Notes under the pieces: generated by a model
Seen by the model: only the letters and a program-made list of their open reading frames with translations
Told to the model about the DNA's origin: nothing
Databases searched by the model: none
DNA from: Adiantum capillus-veneris
Taxonomy: Eukaryota; Streptophyta; Polypodiopsida; Polypodiales; Pteridaceae
Length of the DNA stretch: 60,000 nucleotides
NCBI GenBank assembly: GCA_014529385.2
Contig: CM043948.1
Span: 77,922,291-77,982,290 of the forward strand
Reading direction: 5' to 3'
Made by a program: the position numbers and the translations under genes
In this document: in pieces, positions 10,920 to 22,735 of the stretch
Position numbering within the stretch: position 1 is the stretch's first letter
How the letters are laid out: each line of letters starts with the position of its first letter

Positions 10920-11786
10920 GACTCTTTTATATTTGTATCATATGGCCCCAGGGAAATAAGCTATCCTCTATGCTATCAAAAAACCGTTTATGCTCTTTGT
11001 TGGAATCATATGGCCCCAAGTCCATAGGGAGCCCATAGGGTGCTCTCTATGCTAGCAAGAAACCCTCCATGCTATATGTCTACACCCTATGGAACCAAGG
11101 ACACATGGTGTCCTCCATGATAGTATGAAACCCTCTATGCTCTAAGTTTACACCCCATTTGACTATGTTGACACCCTATGGCCTTGGGGCCATAGGGTGC
11201 TCCCTAGGGCCACAAGGTGCCCTTCAACCTAGGAAGAGACCCTTTATGCCCTAAATTGGTACTCTTTGGCCTTAGGGTCATAGGGTGCCTTCTATGCTAG
11301 TAGGATACATTATATGGTCTAGGTTTCCACTCAGTTGCGTAGGGCTAAAAGGTTTGTTCTATGAAGAAACCATGTATACTATATGTTGGCAGTGCATGGC
11401 CCTAGGGATAGAAGGAAACCCTAGGGCTATAGGGTGTCCTCTATGCTACTATCATATGGTCCAAGGGCGAGATAGTGACCAAGGTATCATGTGTGTCCCA
11501 AGGGTAACAAGGTGCTAATAAAAAGCCCTGTATGCTTTATGTTGGCACCCTATGGCCCCAAGGCCATTGGGGCCATAGGGCGATCTTTATGCTAGTAAAA
11601 TTCCCTCTATGCACTATGTTTACGTGTATACTTATAAGAATCCATTTATGCACTATGTTGGCATCTTATGACCCTAAATCCATAAGATGTCCTCTATGGT
11701 AAAAGAGAAATTGTACATGGGATATGATGGCATCCTATGGTCCTAGGGCCATAGGGTGTCCTCTATGCTAGCAAAATGTGTAAGTT
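10920..11786. repeat. Palindromic minisatellite block A2
   Basis: Continuation of the CTATGGCC/GGCCATAG minisatellite to the right of the TTAA element. It matches 21,891-22,735 closely, unit by unit, including the sequence AAAAAACCGTTTATGC at about 10,979-10,993. That is the uninterrupted version of the site where the 13,244-21,890 retrotransposon landed in copy B. Confidence 0.85.
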
Positions 11787-11836
11787 AATACTCCGAAATT
11801 GAAAGAGATTTTCATAAAAAAAAAGAAAAAAAAAAC

Positions 11837-12176
11837 CTTCTACTTCCATTGTGGTGTCATGCAATCCAATTCCCAATGCTTGGACTACTAGAATATTTTC
11901 ATTAGATTCTTCTTCTTCCCTTGCACATGTTCTGGAACTTTCATTGTCGTCTTCCATTGGATTACTCATTAAATTTATCTCCAGTCGTTGTAGCAGCTGA
12001 CCTTCAACGACTTGTCGATTCTTGTCCTCTTCGTCAGAAACTCTTTGGTTGATATGGAGATTGATAGAATCTTTCTCAGTAGGGTCAATGGCATTAGCAT
12101 CCTCTATACCAACAATCTGGAGTAAAACTTTGTCAGCCACAATATCTTCTCGAAGGACTGCAAGTTTAAAGAACAC
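11837..12176 (-). pseudogene. Duplicated phosphatase leader/linker exon
   Basis: Copy of the 7,870-8,198 exon. It encodes the same acidic leader (LHINQRVSDEEDKNRQVVEG) and the start of the repeat linker, and runs through the site where the other copy has TAA (here Asp-Asp, about 11,943-11,955). It ends at the duplication breakpoint in an A-rich run, so the phosphatase domain is absent. It cannot give a functional enzyme on its own, but it shows the ancestral reading of the disrupted exon. Confidence 0.6.
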
Positions 12177-12404
12177 CTAATTTTAGATTCCAATGTATCT
12201 ACATTTTGATAACTCTTTTTTTTCACACTCAGAGAAAACTAATCTCAAATAGCAAATTTACTAACTGACAACACATCTACAATGAATTTATTTTTATGCT
12301 CCTTATTGTCTAGAGATTCCTAATCTTTATCTAGCTACATTAGTTCTTTGTCCATGATGGTGGCGCCTAGAAGTATACTTGGAGAAACATTTATGCCTTT
12401 AAGC

Positions 12405-13243
12405 TCTAGTAAGAAAACATATGTGCTTTATGTTGGCACCCTATGACCCGAGGGCCACAAGGTCTTCCTCTTATGCTAGTAAGAAACCCTTTATGCTACA
12501 TGTTGTCACTCTATGGCCTTTGGGCCAAAGGGTGCCCTCTGTGCTAGTAACAAATCGTCTGTGCTCTATGTTTGCACCCTATGGACCTAGGGCCACAAAG
12601 TACCCTGTATGATAGTAAGAAATCCTCTATTCTCTATGTTTGCACCCTATGGACCTAGGGCCACAAGGTAGTCTCTATGCTAGTAAGAAATACTCTATGC
12701 TCAATATTGAGACCCTATGGCCATAGGATGTCCTCTATGCTAGTAAGAAAAACCCTCTACGCTCTTTGTTGAAAGCCGATGGAGATTTGAGGGCCACAAG
12801 GTACCCTTTATAATGCTACTAAGAAACCTTGTCTACACTGGCAACCTACAAGCCTCGGGCCATAGGGTGCATCAAATGGCTCCTGGGCCACCCTATGCTA
12901 GAAAGGAAACCTTTGCGCTCTACATTGACACTCTATGGCCCCAAGGCCATAGGGTGCCCCTTACGCCTAGTATAAAACCATTGAAACTCTATATTAGAAT
13001 CTAAAGACCGTAGGCCACAAGGTGAGCTCTGTGTTAGTAAGAAACCATCTAAACTCTATGTTGGTAGCCTATGGCCCAAAGGCCATAGGATAGCCAAGGA
13101 ACCCTTTAGGAGCATTCCCCACAAAGACCACCTAATGACCCCATGGTGATTTAGTGTCCTAGGTTCCCTTCTTAAGAATCTTTTATTTTTGTATCATATG
13201 GCCCCAGGTAAATAAGCTATCCTCTATGCTATCAAAAAACCAT
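12405..13243. repeat. Palindromic minisatellite block B1
   Basis: Duplicate of 8,700-9,572 plus the first units of block A2. It carries the empty TTAA site at 13,172-13,175 and ends at CCAT (13,240-13,243), the left target-duplication copy of the LTR retrotransposon. Confidence 0.85.
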
Positions 13244-14383
13244 TGTGAGCGGGATGAAAACACACACAGCGCCTCTATAACGACCCGGCACACACTCTTG
13301 GGAAGATACACACACACACGCACTATGGGGCACCACTCGGCTTAGACAACACACCTGGCCGAGACAGGGAACACACCTTTGGAGTGAGAGGAGAGAGACT
13401 ATCCACTTGCCCACTCCACACAGACACACACACACACACCCAAAAAACTCAGCTCAAAAGAGAATAATTTCTGATGTTTAGATACAATTGAGCTTGGGAC
13501 AACACCAATGGGGCAAATAGCTCACACAATATGGGTAAAATAAGCCAGATACAATCACAAACTAGAGTAGAAACTTCGCTCATACGAGAAACTTACACAG
13601 AAAAACAGCAGGAAAAGAGTGAGGAATTTGACAAAATGGATAGCGCCATCGCATCCGGAACGGCCCAAAACCCCAGTCTACAATGTCAAAGTACTCAAAT
13701 CCGACCTCGGATGAGCAGTTTACGGCCAAAACAGGCTCCAAAATGAGCAAAAACACAGCTGCGGCTGTTCCTCCTCTCTTCTCCATGTTTTTTCTGGTCT
13801 TCTCTCTGGTTTTTCAGTTCCCACACTTAGCTTTATTAGTGGGGCACCCTTGGCCTTTTAGATGACCTCAAACGGACCCCGAACAGGCCAAAAACTGACT
13901 TCGCAGTGCATAGTTGTCACCCTGCTGCATCCATGCGCAGACCTGGCACTCATTTCTTTTCAATAATGCGTCTCACAACCACATGAAGTGGCCCCAAAAA
14001 GTGGTCCTAATGATGACCTTTTTGCATAACTCTCATAAGAAAACAACACTTTGTGTCCGTATTCATCCACGTGCAAATATTGACCCCGTTCGCCCTTCTG
14101 ACACCACTAGATGCCATCTGATGCACCTGCTTACCTCATGTCTTCGACCCGTGGATAGATTCCTCGAGAAGTTTTACGCACTATAAACTCCTCATTATTG
14201 TAGAAGAAACATACTGGTACTGGTGATAGTGAAAATCGATGCACTATGTACATGCTGTCCTACCTATACACATGTGGGCCCCACGTAACCACCTGGCTAT
14301 GGAAATTGGGCAATCCTTTATTCGATGCACCATGCATGTGTATGTACATATGCGCAATCCCTTGCTCCAAAAAACTCGTGACA
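13244..14383 (-). repeat. 3' LTR of the 13-22 kb gypsy element
   Basis: Nearly identical to 20,749-21,890. On the minus strand it opens TGTCACGAG and closes CCCGCTCACA. It contains CA-rich short repeats near 13,258-13,440, a conserved block around TGTACATACACATGCATGG, and TTTATAG as a possible TATA element near 14,181. There is scattered point divergence and small differences in CA-repeat length between the LTRs. Confidence 0.92.
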
Positions 14384-14406
14384 TAATTTGCCCATCTCCT
14401 AGCCTG
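14384..14406 (-). other. Weak polypurine tract
   Basis: Immediately upstream of the 3' LTR on the minus strand the sequence reads GGCTAGGAGATGGGCAAATTA. It is purine-rich but interrupted, so it is a plausible though imperfect plus-strand primer. Confidence 0.4.
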
Positions 14407-14411
14407 CTAGA

Positions 14412-15836
14412 TCATTCATGATCAGCAACAGCAGAAAGAGATATGAGACTCGCCGCATCAGAGGTCTCCTCATCCCTCACGAATACTCCTTTATCTACAT
14501 ACAGCTCATCTTGCTCGACCATCATCAACCTGGCATGATACAATTTAAGACGCAATTCATTTACCCTTGACTTATGTAGAAACCCATCCAGGTTAGCCAA
14601 CTGATATGTACCATTCGGGAAACACTCCACTACCTTGAAAGGGCCTTCCCACTTAATTTGAAACTTCTTTTGGAAGGTGTTATCCAAGTTAATGTTGTAG
14701 CGCAAAACCAAGTCATGTTTCTTGATACCCTTACTTTTGACATTTTCATTTATCTTTGCCAAAGCCTTATCCTGCATCTGCCCATAATGCTCCAATGCGC
14801 TCATCCTATCCAACTGGACCTCTTGTAACTGTAAGAGCCTCTCTTTGAATACATCACTAGGCGGCCCAAGCAACTTCTCTAACATCTTGATCGCAGGCAA
14901 CTCTACCTCCACAGGCAATAGTGCTTCCTTTCCATACACCAAATGAAATGGAGTAAACCCAGTACCTGTCTTCACCAAAGTACGGTAAGCCCATAATGCA
15001 GTAGGCAATTCCAAATCCCAATTCTTTCCTTGGTGCTCTGTCACTTTCGAAAGAATCTGTACCAGCTCACCATTGAATCTTTCATTTAAGCCATTACACT
15101 ATGGGTAATAAGGAGTGGTATGCTGGTGCCTAATCTTCATCTTTGCACATAAAAAATCTAGTAGTTTAGCTCTAAAGCCAGGCCCCTTATCTGAAAGTAG
15201 CTCCAGTGGCACCCCAAACTTGAAACATATTTCATCATACACAAATTTTGCCACATCCTTTGCAGTGATCTGTTTTACTGCTATAGCCTCTGCCCATCTA
15301 GAAAGATAGTCCACTCCCGTCAAAATATAGCTTTTGCCCCTGCTTGTGATAGCTAACGGGCCTATTGCATCAATCCCCCACTTTTCAAACACATCAAACG
15401 CCATAATGGTTTTTCGTAGCTCTGGCTTCAACACTCTCTTCCCAAATGCTTGACACCTATTGCAAGACCTACACCAATGGTGAACATCCTTGTGCAAACT
15501 AGGCCATACATACCCTTCTTGCAAAATCTTATGCAAGGTGATCTTTAGAGCAAAATGGCCACCACATGCGCCTTCATGATTCTCTTCCAACACTCTGTAA
15601 AGCTCCTCCTGCCAAGGTACACGTCTCAACATGAGATCATCCGCTTTCATGTATAAGACATCACCAATCAATTTGTACCTGTATGCTCTACGCACAAAGC
15701 CATACTTCTTAGACTTCTGAATCTCCTTTGGAATGATTCCTGTTAGCAAAAACTCCTCTTCTTGATCCAAACTTTCCCGGCCATGATAAAGAGGTAAAGT
15801 GGTCCTCAACACAAATAGCTCCCCAATCATGCCTTG
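14412..15836 (-). pseudogene. Integrase of the minus-strand gypsy element
   Basis: The zinc-binding HHCC segment comes first (GACGGHFALKITLHKILQEG, then HHWCRSCNRC). The catalytic core follows with the DDE set in WGIDAIGPL, LLSDKGPGF and LNERFNGEL, then the C-terminal domain (ALWAYRT, GFTPFHLVYGKEALLPVE, KWEGPFKVVE). A single TAG at 15,099-15,101 splits the core between YYP and CNG. The homologous site in the 23-31 kb element encodes Gln (CPQCNG), so a CAG-to-TAG change explains it. Integrase would insert the cDNA into the host genome. The frame joins the upstream RNase H segment only after frameshifts near 15,912 and 15,963. Confidence 0.88.
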
Positions 15837-16612
15837 AGCTGCTTCATGTGCCTCTCCATTTAGAGCACGTTCAATGTGTCTGATGATCCATGCTTCGAAC
15901 TTTTTTACAGGCCTTTAATTTTGAAGCACATTTCCTTCAATGAGGTGTTCTTGCTCTTCCACACACCAGCACTTGCTTCACCACTAACAAGGCATCACCT
16001 TTGATGCTCAACCTTCGAACCCCATGCTTCAAACAAATGTGTAATCCGGCTTCTAGAGTAGCATATTCAGCCTCATTGTTACTATGAGTATCCAATGTGA
16101 ACCCTCTCTTGCATACTAGCTTCCCCTTTGGATCATAAAGTGCTATACCCCCTGAAGCTGCATCATGGCTCTTTCTGTATGAACCATCAAAGAACAACAC
16201 ATGTGCATTGCTGATCTGTGGCACTTCTTCAACTACCTTTCTCACCACCTCTTCCTTAACAATAAGGGGATTCTCCTTGTAGGTCAACAAATCAGCTAGG
16301 GTAGCCCTTGTACTATCTTCCACTAGAAAAGAGAACTCAAACTCTTGCAGCTCAATTACCCATTTCTTCACCACATTTGACATGTTAGTACCATTAATTA
16401 AATGTGGCAAAAAAGCATAACTCGTCAAGAAAACAAAAGGCCGTGGTAGCAAGTAATGACGAAATCGTCGACAAGCAAATATTACACAGGCCATCACTAG
16501 CTCTACTTCCGAGAACTTTCTCTCCGCTACCAACTTCACTCGGCTTGCACAATACACTGGCCTCATATAATGGCTGCCCTTTCCCTTTTGCAATAGCATG
16601 TCTCCAATGGCA
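15837..16612 (-). pseudogene. RT-linked RNase H tail plus second, archaeal-type RNase H
   Basis: The first part continues the polymerase connection/RNase H domain: VNPSVGDDAIGDMLLQKGK, where the usual catalytic DAS is NPS, and CRRFRHYLLPRPF. The second part is a separate RNase H with all three acidic positions visible: LFFDGSYRK, NNEAEYATLEAGL and IKGDALLVVKQ. This replacement of a dead RNase H by an added one is known from Tat-lineage elements. The frame is offset from the RT by one extra base in a seven-base homopolymer near 16,637-16,643. It is broken again near 15,963 and 15,912, after which KFEAWIIRHIERALNGEAHE leads into integrase. Confidence 0.85.
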
Positions 16613-19306
16613 TCATCCCCTACTGAGGGATTTACATAAAAAAACTTTCTCCCAATCAGGAGTCTGCATGGCTGACAAACCCCCTAACACCTCTTTCACC
16701 TCTTGAAACACTTCTTCACACTTGTCATCCCATTGCAATGGATCATGCTTTGCCACTTGTTGTAATGGATAAAGAATCTGAGAAGACAATGGAATAAACC
16801 TTGCCATGTACTTCACTTTGTGTATAAAGGTTGCCAATTGCTTCGTACTCGTAGGTGATGGAAGAAGAATAATAGACTTAACCTTGTCTGGATCAGCCTC
16901 AATGCCATTTTCTGACACCATGTGGCCCAATAACTTCAGCCTTGGCTGTGCTAGATGAAATTTCTTTGGATTTAGTTGTCCTCCACATTCATCATATCGA
17001 ACCAATACCATCTGCATCTTCTCATGGTGTTCAGCCCTACTCCTATAAACACAGAAGTCATCCATAAAAGCTTTAACACAACTACCAATGAATGGTTCCA
17101 ACACCCAATTTGCTCTCTCTTGATAGAAGGAAGGTCCATTTGACAACCCAAATGGAAATACTGTGTAGAAATAGCAACCCCATGGCGTAATAAAAGTTGT
17201 CTTTGTGCGGTCTTTAAGAGCAATCTTCAATTGAAAATAGCCGGAAAAACCATCACACACACTGTACCTCTCATAACCTGCCACTGAATCCAAGATCTGA
17301 TCAATGAATGGAAGAGGATATGGGTTCTTCTTAGTGGCTGCGTTTAAGGGTTTAAAATCTACACAAATTCTCCACTTCCCATCCTTCTTTGGACTGACTA
17401 CAACTGGACTCACCCATTCTGTGGTCTCCACAGGGACTATGAACCCTGCCTTCAATAACTTGTCCACCTCTTCTCGCAAGGCTTCCATTTGCTCTTGACC
17501 CATCCTTCTTTGCCTTTGCTGCATTGGCTTAGCACCTTCTTTCAGCTCTATATGCATCTCTTCGCCCTTGAACCCTCTGATCTCTTCATATGAAGTAATG
17601 AACAAATGAGGAAAACTAGCCAGCATGTGCAAATATATATCCTTCTCCATAGTTGAGAGGTCTCCACTGATCATTTGTGTCATCAATTCCTGCTTCTTTG
17701 AAAACTCAACCTTGGTTTGCATCAGCCCTTCAATCACTTCATAAGGCCCTTCACTTTCATCTTCAACCTCATTTGCAAATGCAACTAAACCAAACTCCCA
17801 GATTTCTTTGTCCATCAAAAGAAATGCAACATCAGCATCCTCATCACTGCTGGTAGTGCTATCACTGTCCTCATCTGTCACCGTGGAAGAGTCTTCATCA
17901 CTAGACTCATCCTCATCTTCATAAAGCTCCTCTAATCGTTTCCTTGTGTCCACATTATAAATCTTCTTGGTACCTGTCTTTCCATAGAGTCTAATCGTAC
18001 CATGTCGCCAATCTTGAACAGCTCCCATTGCACGTAACCATGGTCTACCCAGTATAATAGGATATGCTCCCAACCCTGCTGGCATCACATGAAAATCAAC
18101 TACTGCCTTTGCATCATATGCCTCCACTTCTAAGCTCTTTACAACACCCAAGCATTTTACTTTTTGATGGTTTGCCAATCTGATCCGAAAACCTGACACC
18201 CCAGCCACTGTGAGACCCATCTTCTCAACGCATGAGTGTGTTATGACGCATATTTGGGCTCCGCCATCCACATAACCTTGTCCCAAATTTTTCCTTTTAT
18301 GCCACACATCTACTATTGGACAAATGTCTGGTAGCTCATCCATTGCCAACACCTTTACTGAACCTCTCTCTGGCTCTTTCTCCATTGGGTTAACCATCCT
18401 CTTCCACTGTTGCTTTAGCTTAGGCACCATCTCTATAAGCTGCCCAAAAGTAACATCTGCCTTCCTGCTCGTCAGATCCTCCTTCAAGTCATAGCTTAAT
18501 TGCCCATCCCCTAGTGGAAAATCTGAAACATGAAACTTTCGACGAGCTCTCCTTTTCCTCTTGGCCTTGACATCCTCGCCTTCATGGCTCTTTCCTTTCT
18601 TCTTACTAGGACCTGGGGCACTTCTTCCTTCCTTATCCTCTGTGGTCCTCTTCCCAATAGGCATCACTAATGTATCCTCTAGCTTTGATGCCTTCTCCAA
18701 GGTGACTACACTTAGCACTTTTGTCTTTCCCTTTTCCTCCTGGGTCAGCCCACTGGTTCCTTCGTCTCCCTTAATTTCGATGCCATAATCATTTGACCTA
18801 TTTAACACCTGTCTTGGCAATGGATACATGTCTCCCCCCATCCTTGGTGGCTTATCACATTGCGGGCTGATGTGACCCAACTCTCCACAATTATAACATG
18901 TGGGCGTCTGCCTCCAAAACCTACCATTGTTTTGTCCAACACCATTCCTAGGCCTTTCTTCACCTCCTGGCTGATTTGCAAACCTCCCTCGACCTCGATT
19001 ATTTCCCATTTGACCTAGCATGTTTAGGCTGAGATTCTTCATCAAATCTACCATTTGCCTCATGTCTTGCCTTAGCCCATCATCTTGCACTGATGTAGTG
19101 ACCACTGCTGGCATAACCTGAGTAGTAAGAGGAACCACTGGTTTGTGATGAACCCCTGACATGCGACCTTGTAAAGACTCTATAGGCTGAAATTTAGACC
19201 TCATGGGCAAAGACTCCACCCCTAACTGGCTCATTTTCCTCACCTTCCACTCTTTGTTCCTTGCTACCTCTAGTGCACCTCCACTCTCCAACGTATATTC
19301 TCCCAA
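16613..19306 (-). pseudogene. Gag nucleocapsid, aspartic protease and reverse transcriptase
   Basis: A long open frame of about 897 codons. In order: the end of gag capsid (ALEVARNKEW), an RGRGRF-rich basic stretch, a zinc knuckle CYNCGELGHISPQC (about residue 137), a basic linker, the protease active site VDGGAQICVIT, an acidic Ser-rich spacer (DEDESSDEDSSTVTDEDS), then RT: WRICVDFKPLNAATKKNPYP, DGFSGYFQLKIA, VFPFGLSNGPSFYQ and the catalytic FMDDF, ending LLGHMVSENGIEADPDK. DGGA instead of DSGA/DTGA in the protease is shared with the second element, so it is a lineage trait rather than decay. The frame ends at a frameshift inside the connection domain. Confidence 0.92.
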
Positions 19307-19737
19307 AGACCAGCCAAGAACCTATCCTTCTTCATCATGTCAGGCGGGGGTACCTGTGGTGCTAAGGCCTTGCACATTCGCTCCCATGCCAATGAAAACT
19401 TACGTATGTACGCATCTACTGGCTCACCTTCCTTCTGCACCAAACCTTGTACTTCTTGCCACACTTTGTCAGGATCTTCTATATTCACAAACTCCACTTC
19501 CAATCCATGCTTTAGATTGTCCCAACTCAATCTTACAGGTGGATCCGCTGCACGCAACTCCTCTTCAAATGCCTTGGACCAAACTCGTGCATCACTCTTC
19601 AAACAAATTTGGAGAAGGCGTAACATTTGTGTAGGGTCATGAATCTGGTTGCTAATGCAGGCAACCTCCATCTTTTCCAAAAATTCTTCCACATCTTCAT
19701 CACTTCTTCCATGAAACTCTGGATAAGAGAAAGCCAT
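19270..19737 (-). pseudogene. Gag capsid N-terminal part
   Basis: The likely start is the ATG at 19,735-19,737 (MAFSYPEFHGRSDEDVEEFL). An upstream open stretch to 19,794 begins with a non-ATG codon. The protein matches the retrotransposon gag fold: FHGRSDEDVEEFLEKME, ARVWSKAFEEEL, a major-homology-like QGLVQKEGEPVDAYIRKFSL and DRFLAGLWENIRWRVE. It runs into a stop at 19,270, where a small deletion or frame change separates it from the rest of gag, which continues in the overlapping frame from 19,306. Confidence 0.85.
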
Positions 19738-20720
19738 GGCTACCCAAGTTTCGATGCTTTGAGAACCCCTTTGAACACACGTGCAAGAACCCAAAACTTT
19801 TGACTACCCAATCCCCAGAAACTTCAATGGAGCTCAACTTTAGATAAGGACAAACACATGCACATCAAATGAGTTTTCATAGTTGATCATCGTAATTACA
19901 ACAAGCAAAGGACATTCCAAGATCTCTGGACACATGAACATTTATCTAGATTCTTTCAGTTAAATGAAATGGAGTGAATTGAGGGCCATTTTGATCATCC
20001 ATTAAAGCCAACCATGAAGCTCCCAAGAAGGCACACCTGACTTAACCTCTGATTTTGCCAAAATTTCAGTAGCATAACAGCATAAATGGCTCAAAAGACC
20101 AAAAAACCAGCCATCATAACTTGGAAAAATTTTGGCAGAGTTTCCCCAGAACTAGAGCAGTAGGAACCCAAAATATAGATTGTATATGTATGCATAAACT
20201 GTCAACAATAGAACCCGAGCATCAAATAGGAATCACTGGTACATAGCCTATAGCGAGGTCACAAAAAGGGTGCTCCAGCTACCTATATCACCGAAAGGAT
20301 CTCCACATTTGAGAATCCCCCAGCTCAATAAAAACCTCACGCTATCGACCCTCACACGAAGGCTAATGCAAATCGCGTATAGTCAAGTCTCAGAAATGAC
20401 TATCTTCCTGACCAAGTCTCAGAAAATGCTGGGACTGCCAAATAAAACCAAGTATGGCTCCACAAATGCGTACAATGGCAGTTTCCACAAGTAACGTACA
20501 ATCCAGTAGACAATGCACTCAAACAGGCGCCAAGTGATGCATACCCACAACAACTGCAAGTGACATCACTGCTAGTATATCACTGTACTCCAGCTACCTG
20601 TACCTGTGTGAATCACCTGTACCTGTACCTATCCCTGTAACCTGTAACCTATAACATGTAATCTGCAACCTGTAATCCCGAATCTCGAATCTCGAAGCTC
20701 GAAGCAGAAGGTACTCGAAG
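19738..20720 (-). other. Retrotransposon 5' leader
   Basis: About 1 kb between primer site and gag, without a coding frame. Near 20,600-20,705 there are runs of short repeats based on CCTGTAACCTGTAACC and GAATCTCGAATCTCGAAG. These could fold in the RNA, but no function is assigned. Confidence 0.5.
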
Positions 20721-20724
20721 AAGA

Positions 20725-20742
20725 TCCTCCGTGGGGGCGCCA
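20725..20742 (-). other. Primer binding site
   Basis: Six bases inside the right-hand LTR the minus strand reads TGGCGCCCCCACGGAGGA. TGG pairs with the CCA end of a tRNA, as expected for a minus-strand primer site. The site at 59,407 in a different element matches 17 of 18 bases. Confidence 0.75.
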
Positions 20743-20748
20743 AAAGAA

Positions 20749-21890
20749 TGTGAGCGGGATGAAAACACACACAGCACCTCTATAGTGACCCAACACACAC
20801 TCTTGGGAAGATACACACACACACACTATGGGGCACCACTCGGCTTAGACAACACACCTGGCCGAGACAGGGAACACACCTCTAGAGTGAGAGGAGAGAG
20901 ACTATCCACTTGCCCACTCCACACAGACACACACACACACACACACCCAAAAAACTCAGCTCAAAAGAGGAAAATTTCTGATGTTTAGATACAATTGAGC
21001 TTGGTCCAACACCAATGGGGCAAATAGCTCACACAATATGGGTAAAATAAGCCAGATACAATCACAAACTAGAGTAGAAACTTCGCTCATAGGAGAAACT
21101 TACACATAAAAATAGCAAGAAAAGAGTGAGGAATTTGGAAAAATGGATAGTGCCACCGCGTTCGGAAAGGCCCAAACTCCCAGTCTACAATGTCAAAGTG
21201 CTTAAATCCGACCTCGGATGAGCAGTTTACGGCCAAAACAGGCTCCGAAATGAGCAAAAAAACAGTTGCGGCTGTTCCTCGTCTCTTCTCCATGTTTTTT
21301 CTGGTCTTCTCTCTGCTTTTTCAGTTCCCACACTTAGCTTTATTAGTTGGGCACCCTTGGCCTTTTAGATGACCTCAAACGGACCCCGAACAGGCCAAAA
21401 CCTAACTTCGTTGTGCATAGTTGTCACCCTGCTGCATCCATGCGTACACTTGGCACTGATTTCTTTTCAATAATGCATCTCGCAACCACGTGAAGTGGCC
21501 CCAAAAAGTGGTCCTAATGATGAACTTTTTGCATAACTCTCACAAGAAAACACCACTTTGTGTCCGTATTCATCCACGTGCAAATATTGACCCCGTTTGT
21601 CCTTCTGACGCCACTAGATGCCATCTGACGAACCTGCTTACCTCATGTCGTCGGCCCGAAGATAGCTTCCTCGAGAATTTTTACGAGCTATAAACTCCTC
21701 ATTATTGTAGAAAAAACATATTGGTAGTGGTGATAGTGAAAATCGATGCACTATGTACATGCTGTCCTACCTGTACACATGTGGGCCCCACGTAACCACC
21801 TGGCTATGGAAATTGGGCAATCCTTTATTCAATGCACCATGCATGTGTATGTACATATGCGCAATCCCTTGCTCCAAAAAACTCCTGACA
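20749..21890 (-). repeat. 5' LTR of the 13-22 kb gypsy element
   Basis: Partner of 13,244-14,383, upstream of gag on the minus strand. Small differences include the length of the CA tract near 20,930-20,946 and single substitutions such as CTCCTGACA against CTCGTGACA at the outer end. LTRs are identical at insertion, so these differences date the insertion relative to other events. Confidence 0.92.
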
Positions 21891-22735
21891 CCGTTTATGC
21901 TCTTTGTTGGAATCATATGGCCCCAAGTCCATAGGGAACCCATAGGGTGCTCTCTATGCTAGCAAGAAACCCTCCATGCTATATGTTTACACCCTATGGC
22001 ACCAAGGACACAGGGTGTCCTCCATGATAGTAAGAAACCCTCTATGCTCTAAGTTTACACCCCATTTGACTATGTTGACACCCTATGGCCCTGGGGCCAT
22101 AGGGTGCTCCCTAGGGCCACAAGGTGCCCTTCAATTTAGGAAGAGACCCTTTATGCCCTAAATTGGTACTCTTTGGCCTCAGGGTCATAGGGTGCCTTCT
22201 ATGCTAGTAGGATACATTATATGGTCTAGGTTTCCACTCTATAGTGTAGGACTAAAAGGTTTGCTCTATGAAGAAACCATGTATACTATATGTTGGCAGT
22301 GTATGGCCCTAGGGATAGAAGGAAACCCTAGGGCTATAGGGTGTCCTCTATGCTACTATCATATGGTCCAAGAGCTAAATAGTGACCAAGGTATCATGTG
22401 TGTGAGAATTCTCTACTATATATACAAAAACCACTTTATGGCACTATGACGTCCCAAGGGAACAAGGTGCTATAAAAAGCTCTCTATGCTCCATGTTGGC
22501 ACCCTAGGTCCCAAGGCCATAGGGTGGTCTTTATGCTAGTAAAATTTCCTCTATTCAGTGTGTTTATGTGTATACTTGTAAGAAGCCATTTATGCACTAT
22601 GTCGGCGTCTTTTGACCCTAGATCCATAAGATGTCCTCTATGGTAAAAGAGACATTGTACATGGGATATGATGGCATCCTATGGTCCTAGGGCCATAGGG
22701 TGTCCTCTATGCTAGCAAAATGTGTAAGCTAAAAA
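21891..22735. repeat. Palindromic minisatellite block B2
   Basis: Right half of the minisatellite block interrupted by the gypsy insertion. It begins CCGTTTATGCTC and matches block A2 from 10,984 onward. It ends CTATGCTAGCAAAATGTGTAAG, as block A2 does. Confidence 0.85.

Larger units (their letters stand above)
13244..21890 (-). mobile_element. Ty3/gypsy retrotransposon, Tat-like, minus strand
   Basis: A complete-length but decayed element of 8,647 bases. It has LTRs of 1,140 bases (13,244-14,383) and 1,142 bases (20,749-21,890), both running TG to CA, a primer site next to the right-hand LTR, and gag, protease, RT, RNase H, a second RNase H and integrase in that order on the minus strand. 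Flanks are CCAT (13,240-13,243) and CCGT (21,891-21,894), a target duplication with one transition. The intact target is preserved at 10,984-10,987 in segment A. The second, archaeal-type RNase H before integrase is the hallmark of the Tat lineage. At least three frameshifts, a gag lesion and one nonsense codon make it non-coding-competent. Confidence 0.92.
11837..22735. repeat. Segment B of a tandem segmental duplication (copy of 7,870-11,786)
   Basis: From about 11,837 the sequence repeats that from about 7,870: end of the phosphatase linker exon, flanking intron-like DNA, minisatellite, then the second minisatellite half. The match resumes at 21,891 after the LTR retrotransposon and ends at about 22,735, where copy A ends at 11,786. 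The junction at 11,815-11,837 has an A-rich run. Copy B lacks the TTAA element and about 300 bases of copy A near 8,432-8,733. Confidence 0.8.
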
